Assembly: GCA_037127255.1 (NCBI GenBank)
Contig: JBANSL010000004.1
Span: 17,987,967-18,051,966, forward strand
Direction of reading: 5' to 3'
DNA: 64,000 nucleotides
Source: Persicaria tinctoria
Taxonomy: Eukaryota > Streptophyta > Magnoliopsida > Caryophyllales > Polygonaceae
Shown here: positions 33,601 to 45,285 of the stretch, piece by piece
Layout of the letters: each line of letters opens with the position of its first letter
How positions within the stretch are numbered: position 1 is the first letter of the stretch
Made by a program: the position numbers and the translations under genes
The notes under the pieces: generated by a model
What the model was told of the DNA's origin: nothing
Databases searched by the model: none
Seen by the model: the letters and a program-made list of their open reading frames with translations, nothing else

Positions 33601-34509
33601 GCGCCCCTCCAGACCCCGCCTCTCCTGGTTACCCCTAGAGGCACCATCTGTGTTTCTTGATCTATCCCATAGAAGGGAACCATCTAGACAATCTTTTTTC
33701 TCCATCTCTTGTGCTGGGTGTGCTTATGAATTTGACCCATCCAAAAGGAAGGTGTAAGAATGAGTGGATATTCAGGATGGAAGGGATTTCATTTGAGTCC
33801 AGATCTAACTCTTTCTGAGAAGCAAGTTTCAATTTATAGGGTTTTCTCCCCTGATCTTTGGCGGATTTTTTTTAGCAAACATTAGCTCTTTAACTTGTTT
33901 CCTTGAGATTTTGCCAAACAAGATAAATTGAAGAGCAAAAATGATATGCAACAGGTTAAGGTGTCCCTCATGACTTGAATATAGGGCCAGAGATCTAGAT
34001 TCACAAGGCTCTCACTCATTTAGCTAACCTGTACATAAGGCATAAACTCAATTTTCAGTTTATGTACTAATCAACATCATTTTAATCTGATAATCAATCC
34101 TTGCACCTAATATGCAGAGAAACGGTTGCTAGCCTTCACGAAATAGTCCGCTCAGTTGTTCCTCCTAAATGTCTATTGGCGCTGAGAGGCAGTACAATGG
34201 AGTATCTTTCTACATTGTCCCACATGTCCAAGTCGGAGTCTCACCGAACATCTGAAAGTCCTGACAACAAAAGAAGACGAAGGTAAGCCCCTTTCCTTTG
34301 GAGAGGTGCTAATATGACTTACTTTGCTGCATCACATTATGTTGTATGCTGATGTGGAATCCCCGCTTTTGGTTTGCAGAAAAAGGGTAGCCAAAAACTA
34401 CCTAAGTTGTGGTTCGTTATCATTATCTCCTGAAGACATCTCTGTCCTGGTTGCATATAACTGCAGCAAGAACTGTCCATCCGAATCAACTCAGAGAGAG
34501 GAGTCATAA
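24662..34509 (+). CDS. ELG1: ATAD5/ELG1 homologue, large subunit of an RFC-like PCNA-unloading complex
   Basis: Exons read with GT-AG sites: 24662-24913, 25662-25719, 25907-26079, 26292-26459, 26587-26844, 26962-27062, 28111-28192, 28330-28539, 29662-29721, 29838-29917, 30202-30527, 30610-30701, 30809-30938, 31526-32676, 32773-33077, 34118-34282, 34380-34509. They sum to 3741 nt (1246 codons plus stop) and stay in frame. The N-terminus is basic and acidic (RRRFVQSTLFPQK). KLHPFFSSCK lies in exon 4 and WTYKYQPEKAAEVCGNEEHV opens the core. Walker A is GPVGSGKS (431-438), split by an intron after the second G; Walker B is ILFEEVD (to D560), as in ATAD5; sensor region ILTSNS near 586-591. The C-terminal half is ATAD5-specific and low in known motifs. 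In yeast and animals Elg1/ATAD5 with RFC2-5 removes PCNA from DNA in the nucleus. The start ATG follows a CT-rich leader. No defect is visible. Confidence 0.92.
27490..27650. repeat. GC-rich GGCGAGG/GCGCCTC repeat in ELG1 intron 6
   Basis: About 160 bp of GCCT/AGGCGAGG words (CTTAGGCGAGG, AGGCGCCTCG) in an otherwise A/T-rich intron. It resembles short dispersed plant repeats. No TSD was identified. Confidence 0.5.
29075..29403 (+). repeat. 164-bp tandem duplication in ELG1 intron 8
   Basis: Two diverged copies, the first around AAGGCCTTCATATTAC (29088) and the second around AAGGCCTTCATTTTAC (29252). They share CTTTGGTGAATTTTGTTG and GGAATTCGCAAGGG. It lies wholly within the intron that splits Walker A. 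Confidence 0.88.
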
Positions 34510-35192
34510 CTCATAAGTGTATAGATGGGATTTATTATTTCATTTCAGCTCATCAGATAAGGAGATGGAGATGGTAGATGAACAGTTCCCCAATCGGCTT
34601 CCTACACGAAGGGAGATGGTCTTAATTGGATGCACTCTCTGCTAAAATGGTTGTAGCTTGTCACTTAACTATCTTAATTCATTCCTTGGATGTAACTAAC
34701 GCTAATCTTGGGAGGAATCTCCTCTGATAAGTTGAAGCTGTTGTAACCCCCTTTTTTTATTTTTATTTTTTTTATAAGGGAAAGATTAGAGATCCGTTGT
34801 TTGGCAACAATAGGTTTTTGGAAGGATAATATGGCAGCAAGCACTACGACGCGCTCTCTCTCTCTCTCTCTCTCCCTCTCTCTCTCTCTCGGCTTCTAGA
34901 GAGAGAGAGTTGTGTTGGGTTAACTTAACATGAATTGAAAATCCCATGCCTTGATAACCGTCGCCACCACCACCACGACAACAACAGACCACCACAAAAA
35001 CACCTAACCAGCACCTCCCTCCTTAATCGTCCTATTCCAATTTGCCAATACCTACCTAATTACCTATGTTTCGGATGGGGCATCACGGCCAGTCGGCCAC
35101 CGCTTTTACTGTAGGATTCAGGGCACCCGAATCCAACCCCAAGTTTCCCATCACCGACCCCTTTTCAAAAACAAACAACACCTCTCAATTCC
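34510..35192. other. 3' flank of ELG1 and (CT)n tract
   Basis: Holds the probable 3' UTR (a T-rich stretch near 34750), then a (CT)n microsatellite at 34852-34890 and C/A-rich sequence. No gene is recognised before the LINE. Confidence 0.5.
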
Positions 35193-38100
35193 TGTGGACA
35201 AATATAAGTGCATGGAACAAGGTGGAACACATTCAAATGGTTATATTGGCAGAAACCAAAACTAATAAAGAACCAAGCGACTCGTTGTGAAAAAATGCGG
35301 GATACACTAACGCTTGCTGGTCTCCCGCCTTAGGGAAGTCCGGGGGAATTGGACTCCTCTGGAACGAAAACTCACTAAATAACGAAACAATCTCAATCAC
35401 AACTCACCTACCGAGAATAATTGGTGTGCAGTACTCAAATCTGAAAACAAATTTTGAGTGCAGAATGTTCTTTGTCTATGCCCCCCCTAATGCTAGTGAT
35501 AAGGATGCGTTCTGGTCTGAACTCTCAATACTCATTAACCAACAAAGCACACCCTGCTTAATCATGGGAGACCTGAACGAAATAGCACAACCCTCTGACA
35601 AGAGTGGCGGGGCAGAAACCCTTCCAAGTAGATTTCAGCGACTTTCGGACTTCAAAAATGCCTGCTCAATAATCGACATCCCATCATTTGGCAACCCATT
35701 CACTTGGAGGAAAAAAGTTTCAGGGCCAGATAATATTCATGAAATAATCGACAAAGTATTAGTCCATCATGACATTATCCAAGCTTACCCGGATCTCGCA
35801 ACCAAGAATGGTGCATTCTCCTCATCGGACCACTGCCCAATCACGATTTGTCTCTCACAAAATTCTAGTTTCAAAGCCCCTCCTTTTAAGTTTGAAAATG
35901 TTTGGCTTGAAAGAAAGGACTTTAGAAACATTGTTAAGCAATCCTGGAGAACATTGTGTGTCGGGTCAGCCATGTTCCGGTTGGTTCAGAAAACAAAAAC
36001 CCTTAAGAAAAAAGCGAAGTTATGGAACAAAAAAACATTTGGAAATATCTTTCGACAACTGCAAGAAGTAGAAGACGCGCTTCTTGAAATACAATCAACA
36101 AATAACTACCCCCAAAATGAAAAAGAAAGGATTAAAGAACAAAACTTAATAAAAAAGAAAGAACAGTTGCTCCTGTTTCACAAAACCTTCTGGTTGCAGC
36201 GAGCGAAATCAAAACACCTTAAACTAGCAGACACCAATTCGTCCTACTTTCATAGAGTAGCATCAGGTAGAAGGAATCGAAAAATTATTCGATCAATTAC
36301 GTCAGCAGAAGGAACGCAAATCATCGGTGAAGAAAATGTGAAAGAAGAAATTAAAAAAGACTTTGAAGGAAGATTCTCTAAGGAACAAACTTACTCAAAC
36401 ATCAGATTAGAAGAGTATATTGCCCTAATAAACCCAACAATCACAAACGAAGAAAATAAAATGCTAATAAAACAACCATCAAATAGTGAAATTAAATCCG
36501 CTGTCTTTAGTTTGGGAAATAACAAGTCCCCGGGCCCGGACGGAATGACAGCAGAATTCTACAAAGAATATTGGGACATAATTGGAAAAGATATCATACG
36601 AGCAATCAAAGCTTTCTTCCATACCGGAAAACTTCTCAAACAAATAAACCATACATTCATCTCGCTAATCCCAAAAAATGATAATTCTTCTACAACAGCT
36701 CATTATAGACCAATAAGCTTATGTTCGACCATCTATAAAATCATCTCAAAAATAATCACTGAACGCCTGAAAACCATAATGGGAAAACTAATTCATCCAC
36801 TCCAAGGGGATTTTGTGTCTGATAGAGCAATTCAAGACAACATACTCATAGCGCATGAAATCTTCCACTCCTTCCGAAACCGTAAGGGTGTCCAGGGGTG
36901 GATTGCAATGAAGCTTGACATGGAAAAAACTTATGACAGGGTAGACTGGAATTACACAAGACACATACTCCAAAAATTTGGCTTCCACCCACATTTAGTA
37001 AATATGATTATGGAATGCGTGACTACTGTCTCCTTCTCTATTTTAGTAAACAATGGTCCTTCAGAGCCGTTTATACCCTCCAGAGGGCTACGTCAAGGAG
37101 ACCCCCTCTCCCCATTCTTATTTCTCCTTGGGGCTGAAGTTCTAGCTCGTAAACTCTCACTAGAAATGAACAATAGTAACAACGGTGTGGGATTCAAATT
37201 CGGCAACTCTGGCCCTAGAATTCCTTTTCTAGCATTCGCAGACGACATAATAATCTTTAGCAAAGGAAATAACTCGTCATGCTTAAAAATCAAGGAAATC
37301 ATTGAAGACTATTGTAGATACTCAGGTCAAAAAGTCAACTATCACAAATCCGCATTTCAAACCACCCCAGGCATCTCTAGAACAAGAGCACGAGAAATTG
37401 AAGGCGTCCTCAATATCCCTTTTGAGAAAAGCCTAGAGAAATACCTTGGATGTCCTATCATCAATGGGCGCGTAGCAAAGGATACCTTTGGTGAACTAAT
37501 CCGCAAATCAAAAGACCAACTAAGTAAATGGCGCGCAAATGCATTATCTCAACAGGGCAGAGCAACTCTAATAACCTCCAATCTGTCCTCAAAACCGCTT
37601 TATTCTATGCAGAGTTTCATGCTCCCTGCTTCGATACATAAACATCTTGACCAAATAAACAGAACTTTCTTCTGGAACAAGGATGCACAACATAGCCCAC
37701 TTATAGGGTGGGATAAAATCTGCAAGTCAAAAGCTGCTGGGGGACTAGGCATACGTAAAACCAAAAACATGAATGAAGCACTTCAATTAAAACTTCTATG
37801 GAAAATACTAGCGGAACCAGACAACCCCTGGGTTCAAATTATCCAATATAAATACCTAAAAAATGAACACATTCTTAACTATAAGAAAAAAGGAAGCGCT
37901 TCTTGGCAATGGACCAAACTACGCTCGTTAACAGAAAAATTCAAATCTGGGCTTATTTGGTCTGTGGGCAATGGAAAATCTATCAGTTTTTGGAAAGACA
38001 ACTTGATAACAACTAACTCCATTAATAACATAATGAATATCCAAAACTCTGAAAATGAAACGGTCAGTGAATATATTTTGGGTGGTCAGTGGTGGAAAGA

Positions 38101-39262
38101 AAAATTAGAATCGGTCTTACCAGAAAACATCGTTGAAGATATTATTAAGATTCCACTACCGATTAACAGCTTCGAGGACATACTCTATTGGTGGCCAGAT
38201 AACAAGGGATGGTTTTCAACGAGTAGCGCCTACAATCTAGTTTCAAACTCAACAAACATAACTACGACTGACTATAATTGGATATGGAAGATTGACGCTT
38301 CCCCGAAAATTAAAAATTTTCTATGGAAGATTAAGCAAAATGGGCTCCCTACGGCTTTGCGACTAGCTCAAAAGGGTGTAGCAGTACCCACTACGTGTAC
38401 ATTGTGTAACCATGCTCAGGAGGACGACATCCATCTTTTCCTGGAATGCCCCTACAATAACTTCCAAGCACAATTTCCTCAAAATATTGCTCGGGCAATT
38501 GACACGCTTATATCCCAAAACAGAAATATGGACCAAATCATGCACTTTCTTAGTACCAATCTTTCTAAAGAAAACAAGCAAAATCTAGCTTTCAGGTGGT
38601 GGACCATATGGCATACGAGGAATCAAGCTATCTTCAGAAATGTTCCAATTCCGTCCGTGGAAAGTATTAAAAAACTCATCTTAGGAAACGTAGAAAATTG
38701 GAAGAGAGCTGACAAACTACATCCACCCAAAAAGAATACAAACATGTCACAAGAACAAAAACAGTTGAGATCCCGGGGAAAAATGAACTTATGGAAAAAA
38801 CCACCCATTGGCTGGCTTAAATTAAACTTTGATGGCTCATCCATCTCGACTACAAAAAGCTCGACGGGTTTTATATATCGCGACTGTCTTGGGAACCCTA
38901 TCTGCATAGGAGGAAAAATAATGGGCGGCCATACACCACTAATGGCAGAAGCAATTGCGCTAAGACAAGGGATCGAAAAGGCAAAAGAACTCAACTTAAA
39001 CAACTTAATAATTGAAGGTGATTCTAAGATAATTACGGATGCGTTACAAACAAATAGCAAATGTCCCTGGGAAATTGAGCTTGTATTGGCTGACATTAAA
39101 ACCCTTCTTATGGATTTAGAGAACGTACGAATTTCTCACATTCCCCGCATTGGTAACCGAGTGGCAGATAAGGTTGCACACCTTAGCTACTCTACCAGGG
39201 GAACTAATTTCTATACCGATCCAGGTCTCTGTGACCTCATCCGTCAGGATGCTTTCGGGTAG
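35193..39262 (+). pseudogene. LINE ORF2: endonuclease, reverse transcriptase, zinc finger, RNase H
   Basis: The frame is open from the insertion point to 39262 except for one TGA at 35288-35290; after it 1324 codons are uninterrupted. Domains in order: end of APE-type endonuclease (LIMGDLNEIAQP and SSDHCPITI); reverse transcriptase (NKSPGPDGMTAEFYKEYW, LIPKND, YRPISLCSTIYKIISKI, RGLRQGDPLSPFLF and the catalytic FADDIIIFSKG); zf-RVT (CTLCNHAQEDDIHLFLECPY); and a C-terminal RNase H (LNFDGSS, AEAIALRQGI, IEGDSKIITDAL). The position usually KAYDRV reads KTYDRV. RNase H after RT is known in plant L1-type LINEs. It lacks the endonuclease start, so it is unlikely to mobilise itself. Confidence 0.92.
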
Positions 39263-39317
39263 AGGGTCTCGTGCCCCATCCGAATTTTTACCTAATCAAA
39301 AAAAAAAAAAAAAAAAA
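35193..39317 (+). mobile_element. 5'-truncated plant LINE with RNase H, 16-bp TSD
   Basis: Flanked by a perfect repeat AACACCTCTCAATTCC (35177-35192 and 39318-39333) and ending in a run of about 20 A. The 5' end starts inside the endonuclease, so ORF1 and the 5' UTR are missing, the usual result of incomplete reverse transcription. The long open frame and perfect TSD suggest a fairly recent insertion. Confidence 0.93.
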
Positions 39318-39333
39318 AACACCTCTCAATTCC

Positions 39334-39707
39334 AATCCAAATCAAAATAATCAAACCCTTGCGATTTGTATCAAATTCTAATAATTTGTTCGGAAATTTC
39401 ACGAGGCGAGGTATCGCTTAATTCACGCGGTGACCAACTGTTTTACCCCTTTCACGTGGTGCCCCTGAGGTTATAAATCATTTTATCCCATACCCTTATC
39501 CTTATTATTTGACAGATTCTGTTTGTTGGAAATTAAAAAAAAGAAGAAAACAAGGGGAAAGAAGAGACGGTAAAGAAGCAGATGAACAGGGCATCTGTCT
39601 CCCTCCACACTCTCTATAACTCCACACTCCGGACGAGAGCTCTTCCGCCGACAGCACAGCCCACCACCTTCATGGTGGCCGGAAACCTCATTCGGGAGCC
39701 TTAACCC
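39334..39707 (+). other. Unrecognised host-side sequence (first segment)
   Basis: Continues at 40675-40912 and 45286-45690 once the two copia insertions are removed. It is GC-moderate, with repeated TTCGGGAG(C/T)C words and a CT-rich, leader-like character. No protein family is recognised. Confidence 0.4.
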
Positions 39708-40669
39708 TAAAGGCAGTGATTGGGGTTGCTAAAATTTAAGTGGGAGCTATAGTCACGCAAGATTGGAGAAGTCCTTCTATTCTGGATATTTGGATATCTG
39801 AGTAGGAATAATGTTCTGGTCACTCGAAGAGTAAGAACTGTAAAATGCATGACCATGCCCAAATGGATTAATACGTAATCATTTGTTTATTTGACAGCTC
39901 AAGCTCATGATCGAGAAATAATTTGAATTGATATCGTCAAATTGAACATTAAGTGACAAAGGAATTGAAACCGCACATCCACTTAAGGACAAGTGGGAGA
40001 TTGAAGGAATTGGTGTCCTTTAATTGATGTGTAAAATACTAATGATATAATAGGATTAAAATGGAGATTTATAATCTGAATAATTTAGGTAATTATAGTG
40101 CTTTGCTAGAAGCCAACTATAATTTATAGATTAAATTATATTTAATCTATTGCTATTTTATTCAGGTCCTATAAGGTCACACACAAAGAGTATTAGGAAT
40201 TGGATAATTGATTAATAATAATAATAAGTTATTATTGTTGATATAGTTTGTGGATAGAAGATAAAAGATAAAGGTGACTTATTAGGAATAAGTTGACCTA
40301 GTTTCTACAATATATAAGGAGACTGATTGAGAATATGTCTCAACCCAATTTGGATTGTACGTGTGTCTCCAAAACTTCTCCCACCACAAATCGCTAGCCT
40401 CCCTAACCCGTAGGGTGTGAGTTGCAATCCTTCGATCATTCGTTCTAGCAAACGGAGACAAGGAGATCCAATCACGTGCTCGTGTGGACCAAGTAGAGGA
40501 GTCGCGCTTGAGGCTCTTTTCTCCAAAGGTGATTTCGAATCAAGGTTCTGCACAAGAAAGGTACGATTTTTCCCCTCTATATTATTCATATCAATTCATG
40601 CATGAGATCCCGAATTAGATGTTAGAAAATAGTTTTCTACCCTTCCGTTGCGCATCTAATTTTCCTACA
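39708..40669 (+). mobile_element. 3' remnant of a copia element with its LTR
   Basis: GACAAGTGGGAGA before TGAAGGAATTGGTGTCC is the polypurine tract and LTR start pattern of plant copia elements. The LTR is 40002-40669, ending CCTACA. AACCC flanks the whole piece (39703-39707 and 40670-40674), and the host sequence reads smoothly across it. No 5' LTR or coding region remains. Confidence 0.65.
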
Positions 40670-40674
40670 AACCC

Positions 40675-40912
40675 TCCTTCGGGAGTCCTAATCCACCCTC
40701 TTCGGGTGTCTCAATCCTCCGTCGGGAGCCAACAACCCGCCTCCTTAGCGCGATGAACCTCGGCATCGGCTGTCTCCTCTCCTCCTCGTTCGGCCACCCC
40801 TTCTCCCCCTCGGGTGCTCCGTTCTTGTTCAACCTGTGGAATTTTGGCTTCTTCGATTCCCGTTTGGCGGAATCGCTCAAAGACGAAATTAACTTGGGGC
40901 TTTCGTTGAATT
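40675..40912 (+). other. Unrecognised host-side sequence (second segment)
   Basis: An open frame from 40753 reads MNLGIGCLLSSSFGHPFSP and continues into the copia-2 insertion. No family is recognised. Confidence 0.35.
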
Positions 40913-41034
40913 TGTTAGATTGGATAATTCTCCCTTGGGGTTGCCTTGTATTTACACACACACACACACACACACAGTCTTGTAACGGAAGTTAGGTCAA
41001 TACAATATTTACATAAATATAATATATGCTATCA
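40913..41034 (-). repeat. copia-2 3' LTR
   Basis: 122 bp, TGTTAGATTGG...GCTATCA on the plus strand, with an (AC)n tract at about 40954-40976 not found in the other LTR. Confidence 0.92.
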
Positions 41035-42720
41035 CACCCCCGTAGTCGAAACGGGAGGAGACCTAACAGTGAGACTGTCTTTGAAATCCAGAAAAGAGAA
41101 TGAGGCAAACTCTTTGTGAAAATGTCCGCATATTGAAACGCAAATGGAACATGGAGGACCTTGATGTGACCAATAACAACCTTTTCTCGAACAAAGTGAA
41201 TATCCAATTCAACATGTTTGGTACGCTGATGTAGTTCGAGAAGAAGATTGCGTAACCAGGTGCATTCAGCTACCGCATTCGCGACACCCCTGTATTCTGC
41301 CTCTGCACTTGAGCGGGAGATGACTGGCAAGGGTGTCATTGAAGAAGACACAGTATCCTGACGTAGACCTTCTGGTATCCGGACAACCGGCTCAATCAAC
41401 ATCAGTGTAGGTGATAAGGGCAGGCGAATTAGCAGGCAAGATGGAGATGCCAAAATTAGGGGTACCATGAATATAGCGAATGATACGCTTCAATGCATCG
41501 AAGTGGCGTTCCCTAGGATCATGCATAAACAGATAAACCTGCTGAACAACATATGTGATATCAGGTCTTGTGAAGGTGCGATACTGAAGTGCACCTGCAA
41601 GGCTCCGATAGAAAGTGGGATCGGACACTGGGGGGCCGACATTAGGACCAAGCTTGGAGCCTGAATCAATCGGTGTAACCGCCGGGTTGCAAGAGGACAA
41701 ATTAGCACGGGCAACTATCTCCCGGGCATATTTGCCTTGTGACAAGAATAAGCCACGACCAATCCTACGCGCATCAATGCCAAGGAAATATGACAACGGA
41801 CCCAAGTCAGACATAGCAAACTCATGACTCAACAAAGAAGTGATGTCTTGGCGAAGCCGATCGGATGAGGCAGTGAGGATGATGTCATCAACATATACCA
41901 GTAAATATGCCGAGTGAATCCCGCATCGCATAATAAATAGAGAGGAGTCACTACAACTGCCTGTAAAGCCTATACGGAACAAGTAGGTAGCGAACCGCTG
42001 GTACCACGCTCGAAGTGCCTGTTTCAGGCCATACAGTGAACGGCACAATCGACAGACATGGGACGGTCGAGCGGGATCAATGAATCCAAGTGGCTGAAAC
42101 ATGTAAACTGTCTCCTGCAGATGACCATGAAGGAAGGCGTTCTTGACGTCAAGCTGGTGGACAGTCCAGGAGCGAGACACGGCGAGATGTAACACTGTTA
42201 TGATTGTGGCCGGCTTGACAACCGGGCTAAAAGTCTCATCACAGTCAACTCCAACCTCCTCAGAGCGACCATTTGCAACCAGACGGGCCTTGTAGGGCTC
42301 TAAGGAGCCATCGGACCGAAACTTGTGGCGAAAAAGCCACATACACCGCACCACATTTGCTGTGTGAGGACGAGGGACCAATTCCCAAGTTCCATTACTA
42401 ATAAGGGCATGATATTCGTTAGTCATGGCAGCAACCCACTTAGGATCAAGGAGGGCTGTTTTGTGAGATGAGCGAATATGAGATATGTGAGAGGTGGGCT
42501 TTGAGGTAACAGTGTTAAGGTTAAAGATGGTTCGAGGTCTGAAGATCCCATCCTTTCCGCGGGCTTTCATGGCGTGGGTGTTGGTGGGAGGTGGCGGTGG
42601 TGGCGAGGGAGCCAAAGAGGCGGGGCTTGGTGACGGGCTGGCAACTGTGGGGGAAGGGCTGGTGGTAGGCGAGACGGGCGCTGTGTGAGGGGCCGGTGAA
42701 GGGGAACGGGGTAGGTGCAA
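41035..42720 (-). pseudogene. copia-2 reverse transcriptase and RNase H
   Basis: RT blocks are in one frame from 42720: NGTWELVPRPHTANVV, PYKARLVANGRSEE, HQLDVKNAFLHGHL, the catalytic LVYVDDIILTAS and SDLGPLSYFLGIDA. RNase H begins in this frame and continues in another from 41468 (SRSSAEAEYRGVANAV, ELDIHFVREKVVIGH, YADIFTKSLPH), a frameshift near 41395-41465. It cannot make an active enzyme. Confidence 0.9.
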
Positions 42721-43826
42721 TGCACTAGGAACCGGCGAGGCAACTGGCGAGGAAAGATATAAAGGTGAGATTGAGTATGTGGATGGAGGTTCAGACGCTG
42801 ATTTGAAAAGGGGAAAACAGACTCATCGAATGTGACATGACGGGACAGAATGACACGATTAGTGGGCAACTCAAGACAAATGTACCCACGATGATTGTCC
42901 GGGTATCCCAAAAACACACAAGGGGTGGATCATGGTTGTAGCTTATGAGATGTCTGATGAGACAAATTGGGAAGACATAGACAACCAAAGACCCGTAGAT
43001 GAGTGTAGAGGAGAGTGCAATTGTAAAGGATCTGAGTGGGACTACAATTTCCCAAGTTTGAGGAGGGTCATATATTAAGCAGGTAGGTGGCAGTGCAAAC
43101 GACATAGGGCCACATAGTGTGAGGTACGGTGGCATGCACTAAAAGAGTTTTGACCATGTTGTTGATAGTTCTGATGATATGTCCGACCTTACCATTCTGT
43201 GGGGATGTATAAGGGCACGAGAAACGGAAAGACAAGCCGTGGGAGACAAAAAATTTGTGAAATTCTTGATTGTCAAATTCCTTTCCATTATCACATTGCA
43301 AGGTCTTGATGGGGCGGTTGAATTGAATTCTAATGTAATAATAGAACTTAACAAAATAATCAAAGACACGCGACTTGAATTTGAGAGGATATACCCACAG
43401 AAAATGTGAAAAGTCATCAAGAAACACCAGATAATACTTTTGACCAGCAGAACTAACAACATGAGAGGTCCAAATATCACTATGAATAATATCAAAAGGA
43501 GCAACAATAATAGTTTTAGAATTCTGAAAACTCAACCTAGAGTGTTTGCCGAGTTGACAAGACTGACAAAGAGTGTTATTAAATACTTTATTGCAATGAG
43601 GTAAAACAGACTTCCTATGTAATTGAAAGACAGGTGCATCTGGATGACCGCAGCGTGCATGCCAAACAGGAGATGACACAACAGACAGGGCGACGGGGCC
43701 AGGGGGCCGAGAAGTGGAGGGAGACAGACACATGACTGGGTATAGCTCATCGGAACTAGTGCATCTCATTCCATTGGTTCCCGTTTGAAGATCCTTCACA
43801 GAAAAACCGGTTGGGTCAAATTCCAC
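42721..43826 (-). pseudogene. copia-2 integrase
   Basis: The zinc finger (HARCGHPD and CQSCQLGKHSRLSF) and core with D, D and E-site region (IIHSDIWTSHVV, LQCDNGKEFDNQ, SPQNGKVGHIIRTI) are on the minus strand from 43826. At the catalytic Glu position the reading is VGH rather than the usual AER, a loss of a key residue. Later parts are in other frames (43135-42791 and 42917-42567), so it is frameshifted. Confidence 0.88.
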
Positions 43827-43964
43827 AGAAACATTATTATCAGTAGTAAATTTTCAAACTGAAATCAAGTTTTTAAGTAGCTGTGGGGCAAACAGGACAT
43901 TTTTGAGGTACATGGGGCGGCCATTGGTAGGAATAAGGGCTGTTCCGTGACCCATGGTTGGTAC

Positions 43965-44165
43965 TTACTTGCCATTGCCGACAATAATCGATTTTGAACA
44001 ACCCGAATTAGTAAAGGAAGAGAGGTTACCTTGGTTGTTGGACATATTGGAAGACGCCCCTGTGTCCATGTACCAATTGTGATCCAGCGAGTACAAGATC
44101 ATCGTGTTAAAGGCCTGATTGAAATCCGTTGTCGGTTGGAAACCATAGGCGAAGTCCGCGAACAT
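43965..44165 (-). pseudogene. copia-2 protease
   Basis: HNWYMDTGASSNMSNN is the copia aspartic protease active site (DTGAS), followed by SIIVGNG. Stops separate it from integrase. Confidence 0.85.
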
Positions 44166-44181
44166 TTCATTCGCAGGAGGA

Positions 44182-44965
44182 GTGGCGGCGCGCGGTCCAG
44201 GGCCAAGGAGGCCGGCGACGGGAAGGGAAGGGTACGAGCATGGTCCAGGCTGCCACCCGAAGGTGCCAGACCACTGCTGCTACTGGGTAGAGCCAGGAAT
44301 CTGCATCCAGCCGAACGGAGTTCACTGGAAGGAGACAGGTACAGGGTCGCGCCCGCGACTTCCTTCCTTGCCGCATCCTGCGGTTTCTGATGGTGGATTC
44401 GACGCTGGGTTCTCTGATGGATCCGAATTGGACGGCGAAGAGGCAACCACCATCGCTTTATGCTCGGCGGCGATGGCATCTCGTTTGGAGCGACGAGTTT
44501 CCTCTAAGATCACCATCGAGCGAGCGTCAGCGAAGTCAGGGAGGGGCTTGCTCTGTTGGATGAAACTTGCGACGGTGTCGTATTCTCTAGGGAGACCCGC
44601 GATGGAAAGGATTCAAGGCGGCACCTTGTGAACTCATTCTGAAGATAAACGGCGTGAGAGGCTTCGTTTTCTTGGAAGATGGCCTCAATCCGAGTCCACG
44701 CCTGCTGAGCAGTCGCACCTGGTTGCAAGATGGTGAGCAGGAGATCCTGAGAGATTTTGGCATAGATCCATTGAAGAATAATGGCATCAAGTTGATCCCA
44801 AAGAGTGTCATCAACTTCATCCGGGCGCGGGATGGCAGGATCGATATGATCCAGAACCCGATGAGCACAAGCGGCGACTTTGAAAAGTTTCGCCCATGAG
44901 GCGTACTTGGTGTTGGAGAGATCTAGGGTAAGCGAAATTAGGTTTTTGATGTTGGAGATAGCCAA
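44182..44965 (-). pseudogene. copia-2 gag (UBN2-type)
   Basis: The minus frame from 44965 begins MAISNIKNLISLTLDLSNTK and contains YASWAKLFKVAACAHRVLDH and DQLDAIILQWIYAKISQDL, the standard plant copia gag (UBN2) domain. The frame changes near 44510-44590, and the C-terminal Ser/Asn-rich part is read at 44516-44322. Gag is therefore broken. Confidence 0.85.
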
Positions 44966-45145
44966 GGCCGAATGGAAGGAGGGCTTAGAGAGGCCGGAGG
45001 ATGAGACATTGCCATTGTTTTTGGGAGATTGAACACCCCTGATGAAGAGGGGATGAGTGTTGAGAGGGATGTCATCGGAAAGGGTAAGGGAGGATCGGTG
45101 GAGAGCGGCGGCATAAGTAGGAGGCCGACGGCGCTAGGGTTTTTA

Positions 45146-45156
45146 GGCTGATACCA
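45146..45156 (-). other. copia-2 primer binding site
   Basis: The minus strand reads TGGTATCAGCC directly inside the LTR, an initiator tRNA-Met-like site. Confidence 0.8.
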
Positions 45157-45280
45157 TGTTAGATTGGATAATCCCCCTTGGGGTTGCCTTGTATTCATTC
45201 TCAAATATATATAGGGTACAGAGTCTTGTAATGGAAGTTAGGTCAATACAATATTTACATAAATATAATATATGCTATCA
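45157..45280 (-). repeat. copia-2 5' LTR
   Basis: 124 bp, near copy of 40913-41034. Confidence 0.92.
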
Positions 45281-45285
45281 GAATT

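Larger units (their letters stand above)
40913..45280 (-). mobile_element. Complete but degenerate Ty1/copia element (copia-2), TSD GAATT
   Basis: LTRs at 40913-41034 (122 bp) and 45157-45280 (124 bp), with a perfect TSD GAATT (40908-40912 and 45281-45285). The minus strand carries primer site, gag, protease, integrase and RT-RNase H in copia order, spread over several frames. The LTRs differ by small changes and a CA expansion in the left one. It is related to copia-1 but is a separate insertion. Confidence 0.93.

Noticed and set aside
44099..44631. Long GC-rich frames on both strands in copia-2 gag
   Set aside because: They are shadow frames opposite or beside the frameshifted gag. The real gag is identified by UBN2-type motifs.
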